Notes under the pieces: generated by a model
The model's input: only the letters and a program-made list of their open reading frames with translations
Databases searched by the model: none
Told to the model about the DNA's origin: nothing
Shown here: positions 1-8,362 of the stretch, piece by piece
How the letters are laid out: each line of letters starts with the position of its first letter
Numbering within the stretch: position 1 is the first letter of the stretch
Translations under genes and position numbers: made by a program
NCBI RefSeq assembly: GCF_005146945.1
Contig: NZ_SWMS01000021.1
Location: 49,853-113,852, forward strand
Length of the DNA stretch: 64,000 bases
DNA from: Prauserella endophytica
Lineage (GTDB): Bacteria; Actinomycetota; Actinomycetes; Mycobacteriales; Pseudonocardiaceae
Direction: 5' to 3'

Positions 1-2
1 AG

Positions 3-1001
3 GTGGTGGTGGAGAGCGTGCCGATCGCGCGGGGCGGCACCGTGGAGCTGGCGATCCCGTCCGGCCCGTTGCGTACCAGGCAGATGCAGGTGGCGCTGGC
101 GGTGATCCTGCTGGTGGTGCTGTCGGTGGGCACCGGAACGGTGGTCGCGACGGTCACCGCGCGCAGGCTCGCCAAACCGCTGCGGCACGTCGCCGACCGC
201 GCCGCGCGGCTCGGCGGCGGGGACTTCCGCCCGGACGGGCGGCGCTACGAGGTCGCCGAGCTGGACATGGTCGCCGACGCGCTCGACGCCTCCGCCACCG
301 CGCTCGCCCAGCTGGTGCAGCGGGAGCGGCAGCTCGTCGGTGACGTCTCCCACCAGCTGCGGAGCAGGCTGACAGCGTTGCAACTGCGGCTGGAGAGCCT
401 CACCAGCCACCCCGACTCGGACGTCGCCGAGGAGGCGCAGGCCGCGCAGGAGCAGGCCGACCGGCTCGCCGAGGCGCTCGACGAGCTGCTCGCGGCCGCG
501 CGGGCGGCGAGCGAGGTCGGGGCCGAGCCGGTGGAGTTGACCACCGTGCTGCCCGAGGTCAGCGAGGAGTGGCGGCAGCTGCTCAAGGCCGAGAGCCGGA
601 CGTTGCGGCTGCGGGTGGCCGACGGGCTCATGGCGCGGGCCACGCCCGCGCGGCTGCGCGAGGTCATCGGAGTGCTGCTGGACAACGCGTTGCGGCACGG
701 CTCGGGCAACGTGACGCTCACGGCCCGGCGCGGCGAGGCCGACGGCACCGTGGTGATCGAGGTGACCGACTCCGGCGACGGCGTGCCCGACGAGCTGGCC
801 CCGTACATCTTCGAACGCGGTTTCTCCGGCGCGGGCTCGTTCGGCGTCGGGCTCGCGCTGGCGAGGGCGCTCGCCGAGGCCGACGGCGGCAGACTGGAGC
901 TGTCCGGCAAGCGGCCCGCGACGTTCAGTCTGTTCCTGCGGGTGCCGAGCCCCACCGACGTGGCGGGCGTCAGCTGGCCAGCCGAACGCGTGCCGCGATG
1001 A
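3..1001 (+). CDS. Sensor histidine kinase, 5'-truncated by the window edge
   Basis: The visible 332 residues are the C-terminal part of a membrane sensor kinase that autophosphorylates a histidine and passes phosphate to a response regulator, which must lie upstream of the window. A hydrophobic segment (about 29-51) leads into a HAMP linker (about 52-105). The H-box reads DVSHQLRS with phospho-acceptor H117. The ATPase has an N-box (LLDNALRH, N228), a G1 box (DSGDG, from 256) and a G2 box (GVGLAL, from 281). The extracellular sensor loop is cut off and the true start lies before base 1. The gene ends 3 bp before a convergent GtrA gene. Family call firm; stimulus unknown. Confidence 0.9.
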   Translation: MVVESVPIARGGTVELAIPSGPLRTRQMQVALAVILLVVLSVGTGTVVATVTARRLAKPLRHVADRAARLGGGDFRPDGRRYEVAELDMVADALDASATALAQLVQRERQLVGDVSHQLRSRLTALQLRLESLTSHPDSDVAEEAQAAQEQADRLAEALDELLAAARAASEVGAEPVELTTVLPEVSEEWRQLLKAESRTLRLRVADGLMARATPARLREVIGVLLDNALRHGSGNVTLTARRGEADGTVVIEVTDSGDGVPDELAPYIFERGFSGAGSFGVGLALARALAEADGGRLELSGKRPATFSLFLRVPSPTDVAGVSWPAERVPR

Positions 1002-1004
1002 TGG

Positions 1005-1532
1005 TCAGGAGCGCGGCACCGCGAACTCGCTCTCGCGGTGCCCGCGGCCGAGTTCGTCGGGGAACACCCACTTCCGCAGGCCCCAGAAGCGGAACACCAT
1101 GGCCAGCAGCATGCCGACCACGGACCCCGCGATGAAGTCGGCCGTCTCCTGCACGAACAGGGAAACGTGTGGCCGTTCCAGGTCGAAGACGTAGCGCGAC
1201 ACCAGCAGCGGGATCAGGTTCACGACCACCGCGACGCCGCTGATCAGGAAGAACAACGCCGCCTCGTGATGGCGTTCCCGGCCGCCGCGCGTCCGGAACG
1301 ACCACTCGCGATTGAGGACGTAGGACACGATCGTCGCGATGATGATCGCGATGGCCTTCGCGGTGGTCGGCTTCGTGCTCAGCACCGTCAGCTTCAGCAG
1401 GTACCAGACGCCGTTGTCGACGAGGAACGTCGTGCCGCCCACGATCGCGAACTTCAGCAGCTCCCGGTGCCTGATCAGCACCGACCGCAGAGGCTCGGGC
1501 ACTCGGGCGAGCACGGATTCGACGACGGCCAC
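1005..1532 (-). CDS. GtrA family membrane protein
   Basis: A 175-residue integral membrane protein with four hydrophobic segments (about 25-48, 59-76, 90-113, 133-155). The start of the first segment (LLKFAIVGG) and the aromatic/basic ends of the second and fourth segments (NREWSF, GLRKWVF) are typical of GtrA-like proteins. Family members are thought to help flip or present polyprenyl-linked sugars for cell-surface polysaccharide. The GTG start is used. The gene is convergent with the sensor kinase and sits near a GT87 glycosyltransferase and purK, an arrangement like the Rv3277-Rv3276c neighbourhood of M. tuberculosis. The exact lipid-sugar substrate cannot be read from sequence. Confidence 0.85.
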   Translation of the reverse strand: MAVVESVLARVPEPLRSVLIRHRELLKFAIVGGTTFLVDNGVWYLLKLTVLSTKPTTAKAIAIIIATIVSYVLNREWSFRTRGGRERHHEAALFFLISGVAVVVNLIPLLVSRYVFDLERPHVSLFVQETADFIAGSVVGMLLAMVFRFWGLRKWVFPDELGRGHRESEFAVPRS

Positions 1533-1564
1533 TCCCGCAGTCTACGCAGCGTCGCCTTGGCCGA

Positions 1565-3871
1565 TCAGTCGAACCAGCCGGACCAGCCGAACAGCGGTGG
1601 CTGCGAGGACTTCGATGGCCGAGGGTGTTCGGGCGCCGGTTTCCCTGGTGCCTGGGGCTTCTCTGGCTTCTGGGGTTTCGGGCGTTCCGGCCGCGGCGGC
1701 TCCGGTGCCGTCGGCCGTCCCGGCGACGTGGGCAGGCCGGGCCAATGCGATCGCGTGGGCGGTGTGGTGGTGGTCGTGCTGGTCGTCGTGCTCGGCGCGG
1801 CCGGCATGGACGGCGCTGACGGCGCTGACGGCGCTGACGGTGCTGACGGCGCTGACGGCGCCGGTTCCGGCGTGGTGGTCGGTGCCGGGCGGTTCTTACC
1901 CGGTTTGTCCGGCCAGTGGCACCAGTGGCCGAGGCACTTGACCTCCACGGTCTCCGACGTGTGCGCGCTGCCGACCGTCGCGGACACGGTGACGTTCTTC
2001 TTCTCGAACGCGTCGAAGAAGTGCGAGCGCACCACGACCCAGAAGCGGATGGTCTCGCCCGGTTCGAGCGGATGCGTGGTCCGGCACGTCACGGAGTCGC
2101 CGCGGCGGTCGCAGGCGGCGGGGCGGTTGAGCGGCGAGGCGTGTGCGGCCTCGTCGACGGTCATCGTCGCCTCGCGCGCGACCGGGCCGTCGTTGCGGAC
2201 CTGCACCGACAGTGCCCGGCCCCACGGGTGGAAGGCCGGGTGGACCCGCAGGTACACCGCGTCTTCCTGGACGGGCGCCACCCGCACCGGGACCCGGATC
2301 GAGACCTCGACGGGGCTGCCCGAGTTGACGGTGCCGGTGATCTGCCCCGACACCGCGTCGGCGGCCGCCCGCACCCGGAACACCAGCACCGCCGACTCGC
2401 CGGGTTCGAGGCCCTCCTGCGTCCGGCAGGTGACGGTGCCCGTACCGCCGGGGCACGTGACGCGCTCGGTCTGCTGCGCCTGGCGGGCCACCGGTCCGCC
2501 AGGCGGTGCCCCGCCGCCTCCCGTCGCGGGGCCGATGGCGGAGACGCCCTCTGGCAGGTTGAGCGTGACCGACACGGGTTCGGAGACCGTGCCGCCGTCG
2601 TTGCGGACGGTGATCGGCAGGTCGACGGCCGAGCCACCGGGGTCGAGCGCGATGCCGTCTGGCGGGGAGTCAGCGGTGACCTGCGGCGGCGCCGGAGCGG
2701 GCGGCGGCGGTGGGGCCGGTTCCTGCGGGACCGGCTGCTGCGCGGGCGGCGGAACGACCGGTGGTGGCGCGGGCTCGGCGGGCTCCGGCGCCGGTGGAGC
2801 GGGCGGAGCGGGCGGAGCGGGTGGAGCGGCAGGCGGGTTGGCCGGCGCCTGCACCGCAGGTGGGGGCGGAGGTGCGGCGGCGGCCGGGATCTCCCGCTGA
2901 CCGCCCGCGGTGAGCGCCACGGCGATCGCGGCCGCCATCGCGACCCCGGAGGCGGCGACGCCGACGAACTGGCGGGGACCGGAGGCGGCGGCGCTCGCGG
3001 CACCACCGGCCGACCCGGCCGCAGCGCCCGCACCGATCGCGGTCGCGGCGCTCGCCTTGCCCGCGCCGGCCAGCGCGAGGTAGCCGAGCACCCCGCCGCC
3101 GAGCACGAGCGGAGCGACGATCGCGCGCAGCGCGCCGTTGACGTCGGCGAGCTCGGCGGCCAGCGCGCGGCAGTCGGCGCACTCGTCGAGGTGCTGCTCC
3201 ACCTGGGCCCGCTCGCGCTTGGACAGCCCCGAGCGCGTCCACGCGCCGAGCTTGTCGGCCGTGGCCCGGCAGCGGTCGGCGGACACCTCTGCGAGGTGCA
3301 CCTGCAGGTATGCCTGGCGCAGCCCCTCGCGGGCACGGTAGGCGAGCGCTGAGACGCCGTTGGGGGTGAGCCCGAGCAGCGGCGCCACCTCGGCGGGCGA
3401 CTGCTGCTCGATCTCGGTGTGCCACAGCACGGCCTGCCAGCGCTCGGGCAGCCGCGCGAACGCCTTGGCCGCGAGCGTGCGCTCGAGCCCGGCCATGGCC
3501 GTGTCGGAGAACGGCACCGTCAGCGCTTCGGCGCCCGCGCCGCCGACCGTGGTCATGTCGTCGGAGAGGTCGACGCGCTTGTCCTTGCGCGTCTTGTCGT
3601 AGGCAGTGTGCCGCAGCGCCGTCAGCAGGTAGGCGCGGAACGCGCTGTCGGGGCCCTTGCCCGCGCGCAGCGCGTCGAGCACCTTGGAGAACGCCTCCGA
3701 GACCAGGTCGTCGGCCTCCGTGGACGACCGCGCGAGCTGCCGGGCGAGGTTGTAGGCCGCCGAGACGTGCCGCTCGTACAAGGGCCCATAGGACTCGAGC
3801 CTGCCCTCTCTCACCGCCGCGATGAGCTCGGCATCGCTGGGACCACTGGGGTCGGCGGGGGCGGTGGTCAC
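1565..3871 (-). CDS. ECF sigma factor fused to zinc-finger anti-sigma-like, membrane and Pro-rich extracellular domains
   Basis: A 768-residue protein with an N-terminal ECF sigma factor: region 2 about 25-100 and region 4 about 138-190 with its helix-turn-helix. A zinc-finger anti-sigma motif HxxxCxxC follows (H227, C231, C234), then hydrophobic segments near 250-270 and 302-322, a proline-rich stretch (about 335-400), repeat-like beta domains resembling CARDB/DUF11, and a low-complexity tail with SAP and Thr repeats. I place the start at GTG 3871, because AAAGGAG lies just upstream; an in-frame GTG at 3895 would put that ribosome site inside the gene. The design implies a membrane-tethered sigma factor carrying its own inhibitor. 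ECF assignment firm, topology inferred. Confidence 0.85.
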   Translation of the reverse strand: MTTAPADPSGPSDAELIAAVREGRLESYGPLYERHVSAAYNLARQLARSSTEADDLVSEAFSKVLDALRAGKGPDSAFRAYLLTALRHTAYDKTRKDKRVDLSDDMTTVGGAGAEALTVPFSDTAMAGLERTLAAKAFARLPERWQAVLWHTEIEQQSPAEVAPLLGLTPNGVSALAYRAREGLRQAYLQVHLAEVSADRCRATADKLGAWTRSGLSKRERAQVEQHLDECADCRALAAELADVNGALRAIVAPLVLGGGVLGYLALAGAGKASAATAIGAGAAAGSAGGAASAAASGPRQFVGVAASGVAMAAAIAVALTAGGQREIPAAAAPPPPPAVQAPANPPAAPPAPPAPPAPPAPEPAEPAPPPVVPPPAQQPVPQEPAPPPPPAPAPPQVTADSPPDGIALDPGGSAVDLPITVRNDGGTVSEPVSVTLNLPEGVSAIGPATGGGGAPPGGPVARQAQQTERVTCPGGTGTVTCRTQEGLEPGESAVLVFRVRAAADAVSGQITGTVNSGSPVEVSIRVPVRVAPVQEDAVYLRVHPAFHPWGRALSVQVRNDGPVAREATMTVDEAAHASPLNRPAACDRRGDSVTCRTTHPLEPGETIRFWVVVRSHFFDAFEKKNVTVSATVGSAHTSETVEVKCLGHWCHWPDKPGKNRPAPTTTPEPAPSAPSAPSAPSAPSAPSMPAAPSTTTSTTTTTPPTRSHWPGLPTSPGRPTAPEPPRPERPKPQKPEKPQAPGKPAPEHPRPSKSSQPPLFGWSGWFD

Positions 3872-3922
3872 GGCTCTCCTTTCCCGGGCGGACACCTGTT
3901 TAGATGCCGCGCAGCGCCAAGT

Positions 3923-3948
3923 GTGACGGATCGGGTTTGTCGCGTCAC
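3923..3948. promoter_or_regulatory. Inverted repeat GTGACG...CGTCAC in the divergent sigma/GGDEF-like gap
   Basis: Between the divergent sigma-fusion gene and the degenerate-GGDEF gene there is a perfect 6-bp inverted repeat, GTGACG and CGTCAC, separated by 14 bp. It lies 52 bp from the sigma start. It could be an operator for a dimeric regulator, but a 6-bp arm in GC-rich DNA is weak evidence on its own. Confidence 0.25.
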
Positions 3949-4069
3949 GCCATGGGTGAAGCCATGCCCCGGGAGTCGCAACCGGTTCACCCGTTGTTTC
4001 GTCTGATTCTCGTCACGGGGACCGGGTACGCGCGTCCCGTGATCAGGCAAGGTTCTCAGTTGGAAGGGG

Positions 4070-4942
4070 GTGTGTGTGGACGCGCCTGCGACGGGTTCGC
4101 TGTCCGATCCGGACGGCGAGCGCCCCGAAGCCGCGTGGCGGACCGCGCCGGACCGTTTCCTGCGCACACTGCGTGCCCGCTGGCGGACGGCGAGCCTCGC
4201 CTCGGGGTGGCGGTTTCCGAGTGACTGGGGGATTCCCGAGGTCGACGCCGTGTGCGCCGCGATCGTGAAGCACGGCGGTGCCGACGGTGCGCTGCCCGCG
4301 CTCGCGGGGCTCGGCAGGGCGAGGGCGACTTCCGGGGCGGGGCTGGAGGAGACGCTCACGGACCTCGCGGCCCTGCACGCCGTGCTCGCCGACCCGGCGG
4401 CCACGGACGGGTTCGTCGCCCCCGACGTCGACGCGACCCCTGCCCGATTACTCCGCGTGACCGCTGTCGCCTGGGCGGATGTCGCCCTGGACCAGCTGAC
4501 GCGCGCCGAGGTGAGCGATCCGCTCACCGGGTTGCCCACGAGCGCGTACCTGCGCACCCGGCTCGCCGAGCTGTACCGCCAGGCCGAGCGCGACGACGAG
4601 CGCGTGGCCGACGACCACGCGCTCGTGGTGGTGACCATGGACTTCTCGAAGGCCGCTGGCTGGACCCGGCTGACCGGAATGATCCTGGCGGCCGACGCGC
4701 TGCGGGTCGCCTTCGACGGCGGGGAGAGCCTCGCGGTGCTCGGTCCGTCGACCGTCGCCGCCGTGGCGACGCGCGACGCCGGTGTGGCGGCCCGTGCCGT
4801 GCGCCTGCGCAGGGAGCTGACGGAGCGGCTTGAGGTCGATGCGCAGCTGCACGAGGTGGGTACCCCGAGGATCAATGTGGTCCGGCTGCCCGGCGACCAC
4901 AGGGCAGCGTGCGAGCTGCTCGACACGCTGAGCCGGAACTGA
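4070..4942 (+). CDS. Degenerate GGDEF-like protein, function unknown
   Basis: A 290-residue soluble protein. From about residue 148 it reads DPLTGLPTSAYL, a close match to the N-terminal signature of diguanylate cyclase GGDEF domains, followed by a beta strand with Asp (VVVTMDF). Where the catalytic GG[D/E]EF loop should be, the sequence is GESLAVLG, so cyclase activity is unlikely; a binding or regulatory role is possible. The N-terminal 140 residues match no domain I recognise. The GTG start follows a purine-rich GGAAGGGGG; GTG at 4076 is an alternative. It is divergent from the fused sigma factor with about 200 bp between, so co-regulation is plausible but not shown. Confidence 0.55.
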   Translation: MCVDAPATGSLSDPDGERPEAAWRTAPDRFLRTLRARWRTASLASGWRFPSDWGIPEVDAVCAAIVKHGGADGALPALAGLGRARATSGAGLEETLTDLAALHAVLADPAATDGFVAPDVDATPARLLRVTAVAWADVALDQLTRAEVSDPLTGLPTSAYLRTRLAELYRQAERDDERVADDHALVVVTMDFSKAAGWTRLTGMILAADALRVAFDGGESLAVLGPSTVAAVATRDAGVAARAVRLRRELTERLEVDAQLHEVGTPRINVVRLPGDHRAACELLDTLSRN

Positions 4943-5059
4943 CCGGGCCTTGTGCGCGGTTCGATTCCGATTCGTGATTTCCTTGATAGGTGAGGCAGCC
5001 AGGGAACGGCGCGGCGGCACTCCAGGAAACAAGACTTTGACCAGCGGGGATGGAAAACC

Positions 5060-6400
5060 GTGAAGCAGGTCCTGCCCACCACCACCGATCCCGGAGTCCG
5101 CTCCGAGCGGGGATCCCGACGGCTCGCGCTGCGCACCTCCCTGCTCCGGTTGTTCGTCCGTCCCCGTTCGATGGCGCTGCTGGTGGCGCTGCCCGTGCTC
5201 GCCGTGGTCGCCGGCATCGTCGGCTGGCTGCTCGACTGGCGGCTCGGCGTCGACAGCGCGGTGTACCGCGCCGGCGCGGTGACGCTGCTGAACGGCGATC
5301 CGCTTTACGAGGGCAACACCCTCGGGCCCGAACCGTGGTGGGCTCTGCTCCCGTTCACCTACCCGCCGACGGCCGCGCTGCTGTTCGTCCCGCTGGCCGT
5401 GCTGCCCGTGCAGGTGGCGTGGGGCGTGGTGGCCGCGGTGTCGTTCCTCGCGATGGCGCTGGTGATCCGCGTGGCGATCGGGGCACTGCCCCGGCCCTCC
5501 GGTGAGCTGCCGCGCTGGGCCTCGCCCGCCCGCACCACGCTGATCTTCGCGATCGTGTTCTTCGCGCTCGAACCGGTGTGGCGCACGATCTTCCTTGGCC
5601 AGATCAACCTGATTCTCATGGCGCTGGTCGTGCTCGACGTGCTGGTGATCAGCGCACGTGGCAGCCGCTGGGGCGGGGTGCTCGTCGGCGTCGCCGCGGC
5701 CGTCAAGCTCACGCCGTTGATCTTCATCCCGCACCTGCTGTTCACGGGCCGCAAGATGGACGCCCTGCGCGCCCTGTTGACGTTCTTCGGCCTGCAGGCG
5801 CTGATGTTCGCACTGATCCCGAACGACGCGTGGCGGTTCTGGACCCACACCGTGTCCGACCAGGGCCGCATCGGTCCCATGCACTGGGCCGGCAACCAGT
5901 CGCTGAACGGTCTGGTCAACCGGCTCTCGGACCTCGCGCCGTGGTCGTCGACGGTGGCGCTGGCCATCGGCGCGGCGCTCGCGCCGGCCGCGATCTGGCT
6001 GATGCTGCGCTTCCACCGGCGAGGCCGGCCGCTCGAGGCGCTGCTGGTGACCGCGTTCTACGCGCTGCTCGTCTCGCCGGTGTCCTGGTCGCATCACTGG
6101 GTGTGGGCGGTGCCGCTGATCGTGCTGCTGGTGTCGCGGCTGCCGCAGACCACCCCGGCGACGGCGGGCAAGCGCTGGCTCGCGGCCGGTGCGGTGATCG
6201 TGGTGTTCGTGAGCTGCGTGCTGCTGGTGCTGCCCAACGGGCGGAACCTCGAGCTGCACTGGGCGTTCTGGCAGTACGTGCTCGGCAGCGCCTACATCCT
6301 CATGCCGATCGTGCTGACCGCGGTGCTGGCCGGTCGCTGGCTGTGGCAGCGGCGGCGGGCGGCTGAGGAACGTGCCCCGGATCTCACCGCGGCCCATTGA
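5060..6400 (+). CDS. GT87 family (DUF2029) polyprenyl-phosphate-mannose-dependent mannosyltransferase
   Basis: A 446-residue polytopic membrane protein with about ten hydrophobic segments. The first loop carries DSAVYRAGA and an acidic pair (YEGN...EPWWALLPFTYPPTAALL), the pattern seen in GT-C fold enzymes of family GT87. Mycobacterial relatives use polyprenyl-phosphate-mannose to build lipomannan and lipoarabinomannan on the outer face of the membrane. GTG start at 5060. It stands alone between the GGDEF-like gene and purK on the same strand. The family is clear; the acceptor glycan is unknown. Confidence 0.8.
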   Translation: MKQVLPTTTDPGVRSERGSRRLALRTSLLRLFVRPRSMALLVALPVLAVVAGIVGWLLDWRLGVDSAVYRAGAVTLLNGDPLYEGNTLGPEPWWALLPFTYPPTAALLFVPLAVLPVQVAWGVVAAVSFLAMALVIRVAIGALPRPSGELPRWASPARTTLIFAIVFFALEPVWRTIFLGQINLILMALVVLDVLVISARGSRWGGVLVGVAAAVKLTPLIFIPHLLFTGRKMDALRALLTFFGLQALMFALIPNDAWRFWTHTVSDQGRIGPMHWAGNQSLNGLVNRLSDLAPWSSTVALAIGAALAPAAIWLMLRFHRRGRPLEALLVTAFYALLVSPVSWSHHWVWAVPLIVLLVSRLPQTTPATAGKRWLAAGAVIVVFVSCVLLVLPNGRNLELHWAFWQYVLGSAYILMPIVLTAVLAGRWLWQRRRAAEERAPDLTAAH

Positions 6401-6441
6401 CCGGCGAAGCGCTTCTGACCTGCCCGTAAGCTGAACCCGCT

Positions 6442-7623
6442 ATGGATACTCGCACCGGACTTCCCGTGGTCGGCATGGTTGGCGGCGGCCAGCTCGCCAG
6501 GATGACGCACCAGGCGGCCATCTCGCTCGGCCAGTCGCTGCGCGTGCTCGCGGCGGGAGAGAACGAATCGGCCGGGCTCGTCGCAGGCGAGGTCGTGTAC
6601 GGCCACCACACCGACCTGGAGGCGCTGCGGTCGTTCGCGCGCGGGGTCGACGTGCTGACGTTCGACCACGAGCACGTGCCGGGCGAGCACCTGCTGACGC
6701 TGGCTATGGAGGGCGTCGTGGTCCGCCCCGGGCCCGGCGCGCTGGCGTTCGCGCAGAACAAGCTGCTGATGCGCGAGCGCATGGCGGCACACGACTTCCC
6801 CGGCCCGGCGTTCGCCGAGGTGTCCGATGTGGACGACGTCCTCAAGTTCGGCGAGGCCCACTCCTGGCCGGTGGTCCTCAAGGCCGCGACCGGCGGGTAC
6901 GACGGCAGGGGCGTGTGGATGGTCGACTCGCCCGCGGACGCGCGCGGCCTCGTGCCCGAGCTGCTGGACGCGGGCACGTCGCTGCTCGTCGAGGAGAAGG
7001 TCGCCATGCGCAGGGAGCTCTCGGCGCTGGTGGCCCGCTCGCCGTTCGGACAGGGCGCGGCCTGGCCCGTGGTGGAGACCGTGCAGTCGAACGGCATCAA
7101 CACCGAGGTGCTGGCGCCCGCGCCCGGGCTGACCGCACGGCGGACGCAGGAGGCGCAGGACCTCGCGCTGCGGATCGCGACGGAGCTCGACGTCGTGGGC
7201 GTGCTGGCGGTGGAGCTGTTCGAGACCGACGGCGGACTGCTGGTCAACGAGCTCGCGATGCGCCCGCACAACTCCGGGCACTGGACGATGGACGGCAGCC
7301 GGACGTCGCAGTTCGAGCAACACCTGCGCGCCGTGCTGGACTACCCGCTCGGCGTGACGGAGCTGCTCTCGCCGACCGTGATGGCCAATGTCCTCGGGGC
7401 GCCGGAGACCCCGGCGATGCGCCCCGACGAGCGGCTGCACCACCTGTTCGCGCGGTTCCCGGACGCGCGCGTGCACCTGTACGGCAAGGGTGAACGGCCG
7501 GGCCGCAAGCTCGGCCACGTGAACATGCTCGGCCCGCTGACCGACGAGCTGCGGCAGCGCGCCCGGCTCGCCTCCCACTGGCTGTCCCACGCCGAATGGC
7601 TCGACGGCTACCAGATCCACTGA
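6442..7623 (+). CDS. purK: N5-carboxyaminoimidazole ribonucleotide synthase
   Basis: A 393-residue ATP-grasp enzyme that carboxylates AIR to N5-CAIR in purine synthesis. It opens with [12 protein letters not shown], the PurK nucleotide-binding start. Further on are the ATP-grasp residues [14 protein letters not shown], a catalytic [17 protein letters not shown] block and the end of the B domain. It is followed 14 bp later by purE, giving the standard purK-purE pair. No clear ribosome site precedes the ATG, and a TAAGCT hexamer lies 15 bp upstream (6427-6432), so a leaderless or short-leader transcript is possible. Length fits the family. Confidence 0.97.
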   Translation: MDTRTGLPVVGMVGGGQLARMTHQAAISLGQSLRVLAAGENESAGLVAGEVVYGHHTDLEALRSFARGVDVLTFDHEHVPGEHLLTLAMEGVVVRPGPGALAFAQNKLLMRERMAAHDFPGPAFAEVSDVDDVLKFGEAHSWPVVLKAATGGYDGRGVWMVDSPADARGLVPELLDAGTSLLVEEKVAMRRELSALVARSPFGQGAAWPVVETVQSNGINTEVLAPAPGLTARRTQEAQDLALRIATELDVVGVLAVELFETDGGLLVNELAMRPHNSGHWTMDGSRTSQFEQHLRAVLDYPLGVTELLSPTVMANVLGAPETPAMRPDERLHHLFARFPDARVHLYGKGERPGRKLGHVNMLGPLTDELRQRARLASHWLSHAEWLDGYQIH

Positions 7624-7637
7624 GAGGTACGAAGATC

Positions 7638-8138
7638 GTGAGTAACCCCGTCGTCGGCGTCATCATGGGCAGCGACTCGGATTGGCCGGTGCTGGAAGCC
7701 GCCGGACAGGCCCTCGACGAGTTCGAGGTGTCCTACGAGGTCGGCGTCTACTCGGCGCACCGGACCCCGCAGCGCATGCTCGACTACGCGCGCAGCGCGG
7801 CGGACCGCGGGATCAAGGTGATCATCGCGGGTGCGGGGGGTGCCGCTCACCTGCCGGGGATGGTGGCCTCGGCGACGCCGTTGCCCGTGATCGGGGTCCC
7901 GGTGCCGCTGAAGTACCTCGACGGCCTGGACTCCCTCCTCTCGATCGTGCAGATGCCCGCCGGGGTACCGGTCGCGACGGTGTCGGTCGGCGGTGCCCGC
8001 AACGCGGGCCTGCTGGCGGTACGGATCCTCGCGGCAGGCGACGAGGCGCTGTGCGCCCGCATGTCGGCCTTCCAGGCCGACCTGGAGCAGCTCGTCCTCG
8101 ACAAGGACGCCGCCCTCCGCGAGAAGCTGACCCACTGA
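7638..8138 (+). CDS. purE: N5-CAIR mutase
   Basis: A 166-residue class I PurE that converts N5-CAIR to CAIR after PurK. Diagnostic motifs are visible: GSDSDW near the N-terminus, SAHRTP near residue 45 with the active-site histidine, and [12 protein letters not shown] around residue 75. I chose GTG 7638 (protein begins [11 protein letters not shown]) because GAGAGG lies a suitable distance upstream and upstream in-frame codons run into purK. The gene ends at a 21-bp repeat array that separates it from a convergent acyl-CoA synthetase remnant. Confidence 0.97.
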   Translation: MSNPVVGVIMGSDSDWPVLEAAGQALDEFEVSYEVGVYSAHRTPQRMLDYARSAADRGIKVIIAGAGGAAHLPGMVASATPLPVIGVPVPLKYLDGLDSLLSIVQMPAGVPVATVSVGGARNAGLLAVRILAAGDEALCARMSAFQADLEQLVLDKDAALREKLTH

Positions 8139-8362
8139 CGCCGCCGCGAGTCCTCCGCTCCAGCGCGCGAGTCGCGCACTCACGACGCCGAGTTGTGCGT
8201 TCGGGACGCCGAGTTCTGCGTTCGGGACTGCAGGCACGGCGCCGGATGTGCGGGAGTGCGCAACTCGCGGTCGGGAGTGCGGAACTCGCGGTCGGGAGTG
8301 CGGAACTCGCGGTCGGGAGTGCGCAACTCGCGGTCGGGAGTGCGGAACTCGCGGACCGGGTG
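8139..8362. repeat. Mirror array of 21-bp repeats between convergent genes (array 1)
   Basis: The whole gap between purE and the convergent acyl-CoA synthetase is repeat. The left side has about four imperfect 21-bp units containing CGAGT; the right side has five nearly identical 21-bp units containing GGGAGTGCGGAACTCGC. Left GCGAGT half-sites and right ACTCGC half-sites are reverse complements, so the array is a mirror image around about 8240. Either transcript would fold into a long multi-unit hairpin. Units lack stop codons in some frames and produce spurious open frames. Related arrays lie at 42373-42740 and 59017-59249. Confidence 0.9.

Noticed and set aside
1038..2900. Long plus-strand open frame opposite GtrA and the sigma-fusion gene
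   Set aside because: It lies antisense to two clear genes, is low-complexity and has no family features; long antisense frames are normal in high-GC DNA.
8139..8362. CRISPR-like array
   Set aside because: The units are contiguous, without unique spacers, and reverse orientation at the centre; no cas genes.
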